The notes under the pieces were generated by a model, which saw only the letters and a list, made by a program, of their open reading frames with translations, made no database searches and was not told where the DNA came from. 30,297 nt of DNA from JAXDJJ01 sp034665745 (GTDB taxonomy: Bacteria; Actinomycetota; CADDZG01; WHSQ01): positions 1-30,297 of the forward strand of contig JAXDJJ010000069.1 of the NCBI GenBank assembly GCA_034665745.1, read 5' to 3'. The translations under genes and the position numbers were made by a program. Shown one piece after another: positions 1-7,603 of the stretch; the first letter of the stretch is position 1; each line of letters starts with the position of its first letter.

Positions 1-197
1 TCTACGAACGGCTGCCTCTCGCGGGCGAGACCTTGCACGGGACGATGCGGATAGCGAAGGACTTCACGAAGGAAGGCAAGCGAGGTGGGAGCATGCGCTT
101 CGTCACCTACGAGTCGACCTTCACCGACGATGACGGCGAGGTCGTGTTGACCGCGAACTACACCCTGATCGAAACCTCGAAGGACGCCAACGCATGA
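1..197 (+). CDS. MaoC-like N-terminal-type dehydratase (HadA/HadC-like), 5' end missing
   Basis: Partial gene; the reading frame is open from base 3 and stops at TGA 195-197, giving 64 visible residues. The fragment shows the end of a hotdog fold, with the segments RIAKDFTKEGKRGG and FVTYESTFTDDDGEVV. These are typical of the FAS1_DH/MaoC_dehydrat_N family, which includes the mycobacterial HadA and HadC subunits of (3R)-hydroxyacyl-ACP dehydratase. The next gene starts inside the stop codon (ATGA overlap), so the two are translationally coupled, as expected for a heterodimeric HadAB-type enzyme. The HadA-like role is inferred from family resemblance plus the HadB-like neighbour. The missing 5' end prevents checking of the N-terminal half. 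Confidence 0.75.
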   Translation, partial: YERLPLAGETLHGTMRIAKDFTKEGKRGGSMRFVTYESTFTDDDGEVVLTANYTLIETSKDANA

Positions 198-640
198 CAG
201 AGCCTGCGAACATCACGCTGGATGCGGTCACGCCGGGGATGGATCTCGGCGAGGTCGTCTACGGCCCCGTCGAGCGCGAGGACTTCGTGCGTTATGCCAA
301 CGCCTCCGGAGATGACAATCCCATCCACCAAGACGAGGCATACGCCCAGAAGTCAGGTGCTCCAACCGTCTTCGCGATGGGGATGCTCAACGCTGGATAC
401 CTCGCCCATGCGGTCAGCGACTGGTTCGGAGGACCCCAGAACCTGCAGCGCTTCAAGGTGCGATTCACGAACCGGGTCTGGCCCGGTGACGAGCTCGTCT
501 GCACGGGGCGCGTCGTCGCGATAGAAGATGGCGTCGTCAAGGTCACCCTCGACGCTAGGCGGCGCGGCAAGGGTCCCGAAGGCCTGGGGCTCGACGAGGA
601 GCAGTCGGCACTGACCGGCGAAGCAGACATCGTTCTCTAA
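194..640 (+). CDS. MaoC family (3R)-hydroxyacyl dehydratase, HadB-like
   Basis: 148-residue single hotdog protein. The hydratase-2 signature is clear at about residues 34-50 (YANASGDDNPIHQDE), with the catalytic Asp/His pair in DDNPIH. HadB-type enzymes reversibly dehydrate (3R)-hydroxyacyl-ACP or -CoA in fatty-acid elongation. Length and sequence style fit HadB, the catalytic partner of HadA/HadC, and the upstream fragment is just such a partner. The start ATG at 194 overlaps the upstream TGA by 4 nt. A second MaoC gene follows 13 nt downstream, so the three look like one transcript. Whether the substrate is ACP- or CoA-bound cannot be told from sequence. Confidence 0.85.
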   Translation: MTEPANITLDAVTPGMDLGEVVYGPVEREDFVRYANASGDDNPIHQDEAYAQKSGAPTVFAMGMLNAGYLAHAVSDWFGGPQNLQRFKVRFTNRVWPGDELVCTGRVVAIEDGVVKVTLDARRRGKGPEGLGLDEEQSALTGEADIVL

Positions 641-653
641 CTAGGAGGAACAC

Positions 654-1496
654 GTGTCACTGAACGAAAAGCTGGTTGGCAAGGAGTACGACTCTTCGAC
701 GTTCGAGGTGACCGCGGACCACATCGAGCGCTACGCGCGTGCGACGAACGATCTCAACGAGATCTACCTCGCCGGAGATGATTCGGTCGTAGCTCCTCCG
801 GTATTCCCCGTGGTTGCTGCCTTCGGCGCTTTCATGAACGCGGCGATGGATCCCGAGCTCGAGGCAGACCTCTTGCGTCTGGTTCATGGCGCCGAGGAGC
901 ATGTGATCTTCCGTGCATTGAAGCCCGGTGACGTCATCACGGTGAACCCGATCCTCGAGTCCGTTGAGAAGAAGGACACCGGCGAAACGTTCACGGCTAA
1001 GGCAACCCTCGTAGATCAGTCGGGCGAAACGGTGGCAGAGGTTCGCGGCACGATGTTCATCCGCGGGTCGGGCTCCGGACAGAAGGCGTCGTCAGGTGCG
1101 GCCGACGAAGCGCCGCGCGAGATCGTCTACGAAGAGGCGACCAAGGTCGACGATGACCAGACCTACCGTTATTCCGAGGCATCTGGCGACCACAACCCGA
1201 TCCACACCGATCCGAACACCGCCCAGATGGCGGGGCTGCCGGGGATCATCTGTCACGGCATGTGCACGATGGCGATCGCGACGAAAGCTGCGGTCAACGG
1301 TCTCGCCGGGGGAGACCCCAACCGCGTGAAGCGTGTCGGCGTGCGGTTGTCCAAGCCGGTGCTACCTGGTCAGGAACTCACGACGAAACTCTGGAAAGAC
1401 ACCGCGGGCGCGGGCATCACCACTTACGGGTTCGAGACCTACAACCAGGATGGTCAGGCCGTTATCAAGCAGGGTGTTGTCGAGATCTCCGACTAA
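654..1496 (+). CDS. Tandem-hotdog MaoC-like dehydratase/hydratase
   Basis: 280 residues, start GTG at 654 chosen because AGGAGG (643-648) lies 5 nt upstream. Two hotdog domains are visible. The N-terminal one (about 1-140) keeps only a degenerate motif (RYARATNDLNEIYL). The C-terminal one (about 160-280) has the full hydratase-2 motif YSEASGDHNPIHTDP followed by the G(I/L)..HGM segment. This resembles double-hotdog R-specific enoyl hydratases, where only one half is catalytic and the other shapes the acyl tunnel. It follows two single-hotdog genes, so all three may act in the same acyl dehydration step or in alternative complexes. Its stop shares the 4 bases CTAA with the stop of the convergent rhomboid gene. 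Confidence 0.85.
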   Translation: MSLNEKLVGKEYDSSTFEVTADHIERYARATNDLNEIYLAGDDSVVAPPVFPVVAAFGAFMNAAMDPELEADLLRLVHGAEEHVIFRALKPGDVITVNPILESVEKKDTGETFTAKATLVDQSGETVAEVRGTMFIRGSGSGQKASSGAADEAPREIVYEEATKVDDDQTYRYSEASGDHNPIHTDPNTAQMAGLPGIICHGMCTMAIATKAAVNGLAGGDPNRVKRVGVRLSKPVLPGQELTTKLWKDTAGAGITTYGFETYNQDGQAVIKQGVVEISD

Positions 1497-2365
1497 CCCT
1501 TCAGCACCGCGATACGTGCTGCCGCGATACCGGCGAAAACCAGGATGACACCGACACTGATCGCAACCCCTCGCGCGGTGATCGCTTTGCGCTCGGTGCC
1601 CAAGGCCCAGCCGACCGCGGCCCCCCCGATGAGCCCCCCGGCATGCGCGTAGTTGTCGATGCTTAGGATCCCGACGCCCAACTGTCCAAGGATCTGGAAT
1701 GCCAGACCGATGCCGAAGATGTAGGCGAGCCAGCGCCACATCCCCTTGATCTGCATCTCGACGTTGCCCGTGCCTCGGCGCTGGTACAGATCGGCCATGA
1801 ACGCACCTAGCACCCCGAGGATCGCTCCCGAGGCGCCTACACCGACCACCCGTTCTCCGCTCAACGCGAACGATGCGACCGCGCCCGTGAACCCCGCGAC
1901 CACGTAGATGAAGGTGAAGCGAGCCGGACCGTAACGCTGTTCGACGGCGGGACCGATCATGAGGAAGACGTACGCGTTCATCATGAAATGCAAGGCGCCG
2001 GCATGAACCAGCATCGGAGTAAGCAACCGCCACCATTCGCCGTTCGCGATGAACGGTGGATACATCGCCAAGCGATCGAGGACCTGCGGAGAGAACAACT
2101 GGCCTACGAACACGATGGCCGTGAGGATCAGGATGGCGCGGGTAGCGGGAGCGGTGGCGGCCAGCACGGTGCGGACCTTCGGCGTGGACTTCCGGGCGGC
2201 TGCGACGCATTCGGGGCAGTGCTGACCAACCGAGGCCGGGATCGCACAGCGGCCACAGATCGGCCGGTCGCAGCGCGAGCAACGCAACCTCGTAGGTGTC
2301 TTCGGGTGCCCGTAGCAGTACAGCTCTTCTTCCTGGACGGCAGGGCCCGTGGGTTCGATGCTCAC
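1493..2365 (-). CDS. Rhomboid family intramembrane serine protease with N-terminal zinc finger
   Basis: 290 residues, GTG start at 2365. Residues 17-53 hold a B-box-like Cys/His cluster (C17, H20, C30, C33, C37, C40, C50, C53) expected to bind two zinc ions. The rest is a polytopic rhomboid core. The catalytic Ser is S179 in GASG (177-180), the catalytic His is H241 in NYAHAGG, and HFMMNAY near residue 126 is the typical TM2 motif. Rhomboids cleave within the membrane near the N-terminal ends of substrate helices. The substrate is unknown, and the zinc finger probably sits on the cytoplasmic side and binds a partner. No clear SD or TANNNT-N6 element precedes this start. Confidence 0.92.
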   Translation of the reverse strand: MSIEPTGPAVQEEELYCYGHPKTPTRLRCSRCDRPICGRCAIPASVGQHCPECVAAARKSTPKVRTVLAATAPATRAILILTAIVFVGQLFSPQVLDRLAMYPPFIANGEWWRLLTPMLVHAGALHFMMNAYVFLMIGPAVEQRYGPARFTFIYVVAGFTGAVASFALSGERVVGVGASGAILGVLGAFMADLYQRRGTGNVEMQIKGMWRWLAYIFGIGLAFQILGQLGVGILSIDNYAHAGGLIGGAAVGWALGTERKAITARGVAISVGVILVFAGIAAARIAVLKG

Positions 2366-2393
2366 GGTGACGATGCTCGCACATGGAAATCCT

Positions 2394-2399
2394 TAGTCT
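2394..2399 (+). promoter_or_regulatory. -10 element (TAGTCT) of a leaderless promoter
   Basis: TAGTCT matches the actinobacterial TANNNT -10 consensus and is followed by exactly 6 nt before ATG 2406. This puts the predicted transcription start on the A of the start codon. It favours ATG 2406 over the in-frame GTG at 2400. No convincing -35 is seen. Confidence 0.6.
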
Positions 2400-2405
2400 G
2401 TGCGG

Positions 2406-3086
2406 ATGACGGACACCCCGATCAGGGTCGCGACCTTCAATATCCGCCACGCTCAGGGCAAGAGCGGGGCCGCTGATATCCAGGCAACGGCAGATGTGAT
2501 CAAGAGCCTCGAGGCCGACCTGATCGCGATCCAAGAGCTGGATGTCGGCCTTCGGCGTTCCAAGCGGATGGATCAACCGGCCGAGCTTGCCGACAGGCTC
2601 GGCATGCACGTCTACTTCGCGCCCGCGATGTCGATGGATCAAGGCGAATATGGCATCGCCCTTGCAGCGTCCGACGAGTTCCGCGCGACGGTCGAGCAGT
2701 TGCCCCGGGCGAATGACGAGGAACCGCGCGTGGCGATCATCGCGGGGTGGCGCGGGATCGGGATCGTCACGACTCACCTGTCGCGCAGTGCTGCAGCCCG
2801 GAACCAGCAAACCGACAAGCTGGCGGATCTGGTCGGCAAGCTCGGGACACCAGCGATCGTTCTGGGTGATCTGAATCAACCCATCAAGTCATTAGGAGCT
2901 CTTACCGGCGCCGGCCTGACACCGGCCAAGGCTCCGATGAGAGCTGCGAAGGTCTTACGGCGTGACTTTCAGATAGACCACATACTTGTGACGAAGGATC
3001 TCGAGGTGCGGAAAGCGTGGACGATCCCAACCTCGGCGTCGGACCACAACCCGTTGATCGCAGACATCGCTCGCAGGAGCCCGTAG
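2406..3086 (+). CDS. Endonuclease/exonuclease/phosphatase (EEP) family hydrolase
   Basis: 226 residues from ATG 2406, chosen because a TANNNT box sits exactly 6 nt upstream; an in-frame GTG at 2400 is the alternative. Motifs of the DNase I/EEP fold are in order: FNIRH (N12) and QELD (E44) for metal binding, a TTHL segment, GDLNQP near residue 160, and SDHNPL near the C-terminus. Members hydrolyse phosphodiesters or phosphomonoesters in nucleic acids, phospholipids or inositol phosphates. There is no signal peptide, so action is cytosolic. The glycosyltransferase gene starts at the base after its stop codon, so it is co-transcribed with glycan genes. The actual substrate is not predictable here. 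Confidence 0.88.
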   Translation: MTDTPIRVATFNIRHAQGKSGAADIQATADVIKSLEADLIAIQELDVGLRRSKRMDQPAELADRLGMHVYFAPAMSMDQGEYGIALAASDEFRATVEQLPRANDEEPRVAIIAGWRGIGIVTTHLSRSAAARNQQTDKLADLVGKLGTPAIVLGDLNQPIKSLGALTGAGLTPAKAPMRAAKVLRRDFQIDHILVTKDLEVRKAWTIPTSASDHNPLIADIARRSP

Positions 3087-4319
3087 ATGGCCAAAGTCGT
3101 AATCACGATGCCCGCGTACCGAGCCGCTCAGACGGTTGCTAAGACCGTCGCGGATGTTCCGGCCGAATTGTCCGAACACATGATCCTTGTCGACGATGCC
3201 AGTCCGGACGACACGGTTGAGCTCGCTCGAGAGTTGGGCCTGCGCGTCTTCGTGCACACGGAGAACAAAGGTTATGGAGCGAACCTGAAGACCTGTTACC
3301 TGAAGGCTTTGGAAGGGTCCGCCGATGTCGTCGTCGTTCTTCACCCCGATTACCAGTACGACCCCAAGGCGGTCCCGCTGCTGATCGCACCGATCCTTGC
3401 AGGAGATGCCGACATGACGTTCGGTTCTCGCTTCGCAGGGGTTGGTGACCCACGCTCGCAAGGGATGCCGTTCTATCGATTCATGGGCAACAGGGTGACC
3501 ACGGTTCTGCAGAACGCCATCCTCGGCACGCGCTTCACGGAGATGCACAGTGGGATGCGGGCCTATACGCGTGACTGCATCCTGTCGCTTCCGTTCCTGG
3601 GTTACTCCGACGATTTCGCATTCGAGTCGCAGATCTTGATCGACGCCGTAGTGCGCAAGCACCGCGTCGTCGAGGTGCCGATCCCGACGCGTTACACGGT
3701 CGAGTCTTCCTCCTTGAACCTCAAAGGCTTGTTCAAATACGTCTGGGAGACCGTTGCCTACACGGCTACGCGGACCCGCCAGTGGGGACGGCGAGGCCGA
3801 CGGTGGCCCTTGGCGCGGCGGACGGCATCCACGCTGGCCGATCCCGTCACCCCGACGGCATCCCTGCCCGAGTCGGTCGGCCTTCCCGATGCTGCGGCGG
3901 GCAAGGTGGTCGAGTCCGTTCTCGAACGTCTCGGCTCCTATCTGCTGCCAGGCACCTCGGTAGCTGTGGTTGCCGGATCCGATGAGCTCTTGGCTCAACT
4001 CAGCCGGCGGAGTGACTGGCGACATGCGGCCGACCCGGACGATGTCGCAGATGCGTGCGTGATCCTGTGCCCGCTCTCCAAACCGATAGATATCGCCGGC
4101 GTCGCGGCAAGTGTTCGTCGTTCTCTGCACGATGAGGGGATGCTGGCGCTTGTACTCACCGAGAGCCTCATGGGTTCTCCCCATCAGCTGGCGGAAGCCC
4201 TATGGCAGCGCGGCTTCGAGTTGGTCGAGTGGAACCGGATGGGGAGACTGATACCAAAGGCGACGTTGGTTCTGGCACGCCCGGTCCGTGCCGAGCGCGG
4301 TGCCGGAACACTTCCCTAG
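3087..4319 (+). CDS. GT2 glycosyltransferase (DPM1-like) with C-terminal methyltransferase-like extension
   Basis: 410 residues, ATG 3087 directly after the upstream TAG, with an AGGAG SD at 3074-3078. Residues 1-230 are a DPM1-type GT-A domain: LVDDASPDDT (D36, D37) for nucleotide-sugar binding and LHPDYQYDP around residues 85-93 as the metal-binding region. Such enzymes transfer a sugar to a polyprenyl phosphate or to a glycan. After a basic Arg-rich linker (about 235-255), residues 275-405 form a second alpha/beta region. Its strand pattern (SVAVVAGSDE, DACVILCPL, GMLALVLTES, GFELVEW) resembles a Rossmann methyltransferase lacking the glycine-rich SAM loop. The function of this extension is unknown. 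The next gene begins within the stop codon (TAGTG). Confidence 0.87.
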   Translation: MAKVVITMPAYRAAQTVAKTVADVPAELSEHMILVDDASPDDTVELARELGLRVFVHTENKGYGANLKTCYLKALEGSADVVVVLHPDYQYDPKAVPLLIAPILAGDADMTFGSRFAGVGDPRSQGMPFYRFMGNRVTTVLQNAILGTRFTEMHSGMRAYTRDCILSLPFLGYSDDFAFESQILIDAVVRKHRVVEVPIPTRYTVESSSLNLKGLFKYVWETVAYTATRTRQWGRRGRRWPLARRTASTLADPVTPTASLPESVGLPDAAAGKVVESVLERLGSYLLPGTSVAVVAGSDELLAQLSRRSDWRHAADPDDVADACVILCPLSKPIDIAGVAASVRRSLHDEGMLALVLTESLMGSPHQLAEALWQRGFELVEWNRMGRLIPKATLVLARPVRAERGAGTLP

Positions 4320-5554
4320 TGGGGCTGAAGGCATGCCGGTCCTGTGGCGGCGATGATCTGCACCAGGTTCTGTCTCTTGGTGCGATGCCCCCGGCGAACG
4401 CGGTAAGGACCCTCGAAGAACTGGACGATGACGAGGCTCGTTACCCCCTCGATGTCGTCATGTGCCTCGATTGCGCGTTGCTTCAATTGACGCAATCGCC
4501 ACCCCCCGCGGAACTGTTCGAGGAGTACGCCTACTTCTCGTCGAGGTCTGCACCGATGGTCGATCACGCAAGGTCCCTGGTCGACGAAGTGATGGCCGAT
4601 CGCAAACTCGGTCCTGACGATCTCGTCATCGAGGTGGCAAGCAATGACGGGTATCTACTTCGCCACTACCAGGACAAGGGAGTGCGAGTCCTAGGGATCG
4701 ATCCCGCCGAGAATGTCGTCGACGTCGCGATCGCTGCAGGTGTGCCGACGCGTGCCGAGTTCTTCACGCGGACGCTTGCGTTGGAACTTCGGGGGGAGGG
4801 GCTCGTGGCCTCGGTCGTCCATGCGAACAACGTGCTTGCCCATGTGCCGGGCATCAACGACTTCGTCTCGGGGGTAGCGGCCGTCCTCACCGATGACGGA
4901 GTCTTCGTGGTCGAGACGCCCTATGCCAGAGACCTCGTCGAGAAGCTGGAATTCGACACGATCTACCACGAGCACGTCTTCTACTACTCGCTCCATTCGG
5001 TGATGGCCTTACTAGAACGGAACGGGCTGTCGGTAGTGGACGTTCAACGGATCCCGATCCATGGGGGCTCGCTGCGGATCCGCGCGATGCGGTCCGACGC
5101 GGCGGCTCCGGTCGACGCAAGCGTCGCATCCCTGCTCCTCGAAGAGGAAGAGCTGGGGATGCAAACGGTGTCGTTCTACGAGACCTTCGCCCGGAGGGTC
5201 GATGTCCTGCTGGGGGAGCTCCGTGACTTCTTGTCCGAACGCAGGGAGCACGGCCGGACTATCGCCGGCTACGGAGCTGCCGCCAAGGGAGCCGTCTTGC
5301 TCAACGCGCTTGGGATAGGTCCTGAGACGATCGGATTCGTGGTCGATGAAACGCCTTACAAACAAGGGCGCTTCGTTCCGGGTGTTCGGATCCCGATCGT
5401 TGCACCGGAGGAGTTGCTCACGCGGATGCCCGACGACGTGATGATCTTCGCCTGGAACTTCGCCGACGCGATCATCCAGAAGGAAGCAGAGTACGTAGCG
5501 CGGGGCGGGACGTTCCTGGTACCGATTCCATCTCCGAGGGTCGTTGCAGGTTAG
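4319..5554 (+). CDS. Class I SAM C-methyltransferase, sugar C-methyltransferase type
   Basis: 411 residues from GTG 4319, which overlaps the preceding TAG by one base; extending the frame further upstream would run deep into the GT2 gene. Domain order is an N-terminal zinc-binding domain (C6, C9, C49, C52), a SAM-binding domain with EVASNDGYLL near residue 101, the YHEHVFYYS active-site motif, and a C-terminal domain with GYGAAAKG. This three-domain plan is that of TylC3/NovU/EvaC-type deoxysugar C-methyltransferases, which methylate a 4-keto-6-deoxy dTDP-sugar. The convergent neighbour is an rml operon that makes exactly this kind of intermediate, so a C-methylated deoxysugar is a reasonable inference. 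Not all family members act on sugars. Confidence 0.85.
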   Translation: MGLKACRSCGGDDLHQVLSLGAMPPANAVRTLEELDDDEARYPLDVVMCLDCALLQLTQSPPPAELFEEYAYFSSRSAPMVDHARSLVDEVMADRKLGPDDLVIEVASNDGYLLRHYQDKGVRVLGIDPAENVVDVAIAAGVPTRAEFFTRTLALELRGEGLVASVVHANNVLAHVPGINDFVSGVAAVLTDDGVFVVETPYARDLVEKLEFDTIYHEHVFYYSLHSVMALLERNGLSVVDVQRIPIHGGSLRIRAMRSDAAAPVDASVASLLLEEEELGMQTVSFYETFARRVDVLLGELRDFLSERREHGRTIAGYGAAAKGAVLLNALGIGPETIGFVVDETPYKQGRFVPGVRIPIVAPEELLTRMPDDVMIFAWNFADAIIQKEAEYVARGGTFLVPIPSPRVVAG

Positions 5555-6288
5555 GCGTGAAACGTCACACCCTTGGCGAGTGCCACGAGTATCGAAGCCT
5601 TTAGCTTGCTCGGTGGAGTTCCCGCATCGGTCCACCATCCGTTGAGGACGTCGTAGCTCAACTCGCCCGACGCGATGTACGCGTTGTTGACCTCCGTGAT
5701 CTCTAGCTCGCCCCTTGCGGACGGCTGGAGCCCTTCGATGATGTCGAAGACCCTCCCGTCGTACATGTAACAACCCGTGATGACCAGATCGCTCGGCGGG
5801 TCCTCGGGCTTCTCGACGATCGAAACGATCCGCTCGCCATCGAGGACGGCGACCCCGAACCGCTTGGCATCCTCGAGGGCAACCTTCTTGAGGAGAAGCT
5901 TGGCGCCACTGGTTTGGTCATCGAACGCGCGAACGAAAGGCGTCAGGTCCTCCTGATAGATGTTGTCGCCGAGGATCACGACCATCTTGTCGGAACCCAC
6001 GTGAGGGGCGGCCTTCGACAAGGCATCTGCGATGCCCTTGTTCCCACCCTCCTGTTGCGCATAAGAGATGCGAGCGCCAAGTTCCCCGCCATCGCCCAGC
6101 AAGGTTTGGAACTGCTCGATCTCGTCGCCCGTAACGACGACGATGTCCTCGATCCCTGCCTCGATCAACTTCTTGACGGGAAAGAACACCATCGGCTCGT
6201 CGAAGACATCGAGCAGGTGTTTATTGACGACCTTCGTTATGGGATGCCAGCGAGTTCCGAGGCCTCCGGCGAGCACGACACCTTTCAA
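5551..6288 (-). CDS. Glucose-1-phosphate thymidylyltransferase-like nucleotidyltransferase (short RmlA)
   Basis: 245 residues. The nucleotidyltransferase signature is at the N-terminus (GVVLAGGLGTRWHPIT, then K near residue 24), followed by GDNIYQ, FGVAVLDGERI, EKPEDPPSDL, ITEVNN and GWWTDAGTP. It joins dTTP and glucose-1-phosphate to make dTDP-glucose, the first step to dTDP-L-rhamnose. Classical RmlA is about 290 residues and has a C-terminal helical part that forms the allosteric site; this protein ends before that. W instead of L after GTR and LLDVFD for the usual PVYD are also unusual. It is the last gene of the rml operon; its start overlaps rmlD by 4 nt and its stop shares TTAG with the convergent gene. 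Confidence 0.85.
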   Translation of the reverse strand: MKGVVLAGGLGTRWHPITKVVNKHLLDVFDEPMVFFPVKKLIEAGIEDIVVVTGDEIEQFQTLLGDGGELGARISYAQQEGGNKGIADALSKAAPHVGSDKMVVILGDNIYQEDLTPFVRAFDDQTSGAKLLLKKVALEDAKRFGVAVLDGERIVSIVEKPEDPPSDLVITGCYMYDGRVFDIIEGLQPSARGELEITEVNNAYIASGELSYDVLNGWWTDAGTPPSKLKASILVALAKGVTFHA

Positions 6289-7127
6289 GTGATCGCCTCC
6301 ACGTAGTTGGTCACCGACGTTCGCCAGTCTAGGAGAGGGACGTTCATCGCCCGCGCTTTGTCCAGTGCGAGCGCGCTATTCGGGGGCCGCGGCGCGATGA
6401 CCCGCTCTGCCTCTGCCACGTACGTTGGCGTATCGATGCGTGTCACTGGGATGTCACGCCCAGCCGCCTGCACGGCGACCTCGGCTAGTTCCGCCCACGT
6501 TGCGGGCTCTCCGTCTCCGGCAACGTGGATCGTTCCGGCTGCTCCCTCGTCGAGGAGGAACACGATCGCTCGCGCGAGCTCGATCGCAGAGGTTGGTCTG
6601 CCCCTCTGGTCATCGAGCACCCTTAGGGGGCCTTCGTCGGCAAGCCGAAGGATCGTCCTGACGAAGTTGTGACCGTCGCCGAAGATCCATGAGGACCTGA
6701 TCGTCAGGTCACCTTTCCCGGGATCGAGATGGTTCTCGCCCTCTAGTTTCGTGAAGCCGTACACGTTCAAGGGGCCGGTGGGAGCCTCCTCCGAATATTC
6801 GCCGTCACGGTCACCAGCGAACACGAAGTCCGTCGAGACATAGAGCACCCGGGCCCCGTTCTGCCGGGCCGCTCCGACGACGTTGGCTGTGCCACCAGCG
6901 TTCACCCGATAAGCCTCGTCGGAGTTCTGCTCGCACCAGTCAACGTGGGTAATGGCTGCGAGGTGAACGATCGCATCTACCCCGCGCTCTGCGTCTAAGA
7001 CAACCTCGAGGTTGGTGACATCGAGATCGCGATGCGCCGCGAAGCGAGCCTCGGGGAGGAGGGGTCGGAGAGCGGCACCGACCTGGCCGCCGGCACCCGT
7101 GATCAGAACCTGGGGATGTCTTGCCAT
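6285..7127 (-). CDS. rmlD: dTDP-4-dehydrorhamnose reductase
   Basis: 280 residues of the extended SDR fold. The NAD(P)-binding motif is GAGGQVG near residue 11. The catalytic YxxxK is YGFTK, and STDFVFAGD carries the conserved Thr/Asp region. RmlD reduces dTDP-4-keto-L-rhamnose to dTDP-L-rhamnose, the final step of the pathway. The start ATG at 7127 lies 25 nt inside the end of rmlC, and the stop overlaps the start of the rmlA-like gene. The whole pathway is therefore translated from one tightly coupled mRNA. Confidence 0.93.
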   Translation of the reverse strand: MARHPQVLITGAGGQVGAALRPLLPEARFAAHRDLDVTNLEVVLDAERGVDAIVHLAAITHVDWCEQNSDEAYRVNAGGTANVVGAARQNGARVLYVSTDFVFAGDRDGEYSEEAPTGPLNVYGFTKLEGENHLDPGKGDLTIRSSWIFGDGHNFVRTILRLADEGPLRVLDDQRGRPTSAIELARAIVFLLDEGAAGTIHVAGDGEPATWAELAEVAVQAAGRDIPVTRIDTPTYVAEAERVIAPRPPNSALALDKARAMNVPLLDWRTSVTNYVEAIT

Positions 7128-7603
7128 GTCAGTGGGGGATTACCCCGGTCGCGCTCCGAGAGGGCAGGGTCGGTGTTGTCCCACGCGATCGCAAGCGAAG
7201 GATCGTTCCACAGGATGCCTTGCTCGTCCGTGGGGTCGTAGGTATGACTCGTCCAATAGAGCATGTCGATGTCGGTGAGGGCCAGGTAGCCGTGCGCTAC
7301 GCCTGGCGGGACGAAGATCGTCGAAGGTTCACTCGCGTCGGCAACGAACGTCATCACCGACGGTTGTGATCCGTGGTCTCGCAGATCGACCAGAGCGATC
7401 TGGGCACGCCCGACGGCGAGGTACCAGAGATCGGATTGTTCGCGGTGGAAATGCAATCCTCGGAGCACGTCTTTCTTCGAGTGCGAATGGCTCGACTGCG
7501 TCAAGGGCATGGAGATGTCGGCGGCCCGTGCGATCTCCGAGAAATGACCTCGCTCGTCCTCGAACCGTTCGAGTCTGGTGACGACTACCCCCGGGATCGT
7601 CAT
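7103..7603 (-). CDS. rmlC: dTDP-4-dehydrorhamnose 3,5-epimerase
   Basis: 166-residue cupin. RGLHFHRE carries the catalytic His, and VPPGVAHGYLAL carries the second conserved region, both as in RmlC. The enzyme epimerises dTDP-4-keto-6-deoxyglucose at C3 and C5. The protein is slightly shorter than typical RmlC (about 180 residues) but contains the whole cupin core. ATG 7603 overlaps the rmlB stop by 4 nt (ATGA). The substrate comes from the upstream gene and the product goes to the downstream one. Confidence 0.92.
   Translation of the reverse strand: MTIPGVVVTRLERFEDERGHFSEIARAADISMPLTQSSHSHSKKDVLRGLHFHREQSDLWYLAVGRAQIALVDLRDHGSQPSVMTFVADASEPSTIFVPPGVAHGYLALTDIDMLYWTSHTYDPTDEQGILWNDPSLAIAWDNTDPALSERDRGNPPLTWQDIPRF

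Noticed and set aside
1362..2879. 505-codon open frame on the minus strand
   Set aside because: It runs antisense or out of frame across the MaoC, rhomboid and EEP genes, is very Arg/His-rich and has no recognisable motif; it is a shadow of high-GC coding DNA.
2955..4184. 409-codon minus-strand frame
   Set aside because: Antisense to the GT2 gene, which has clear motifs; the product is a typical composition artefact.
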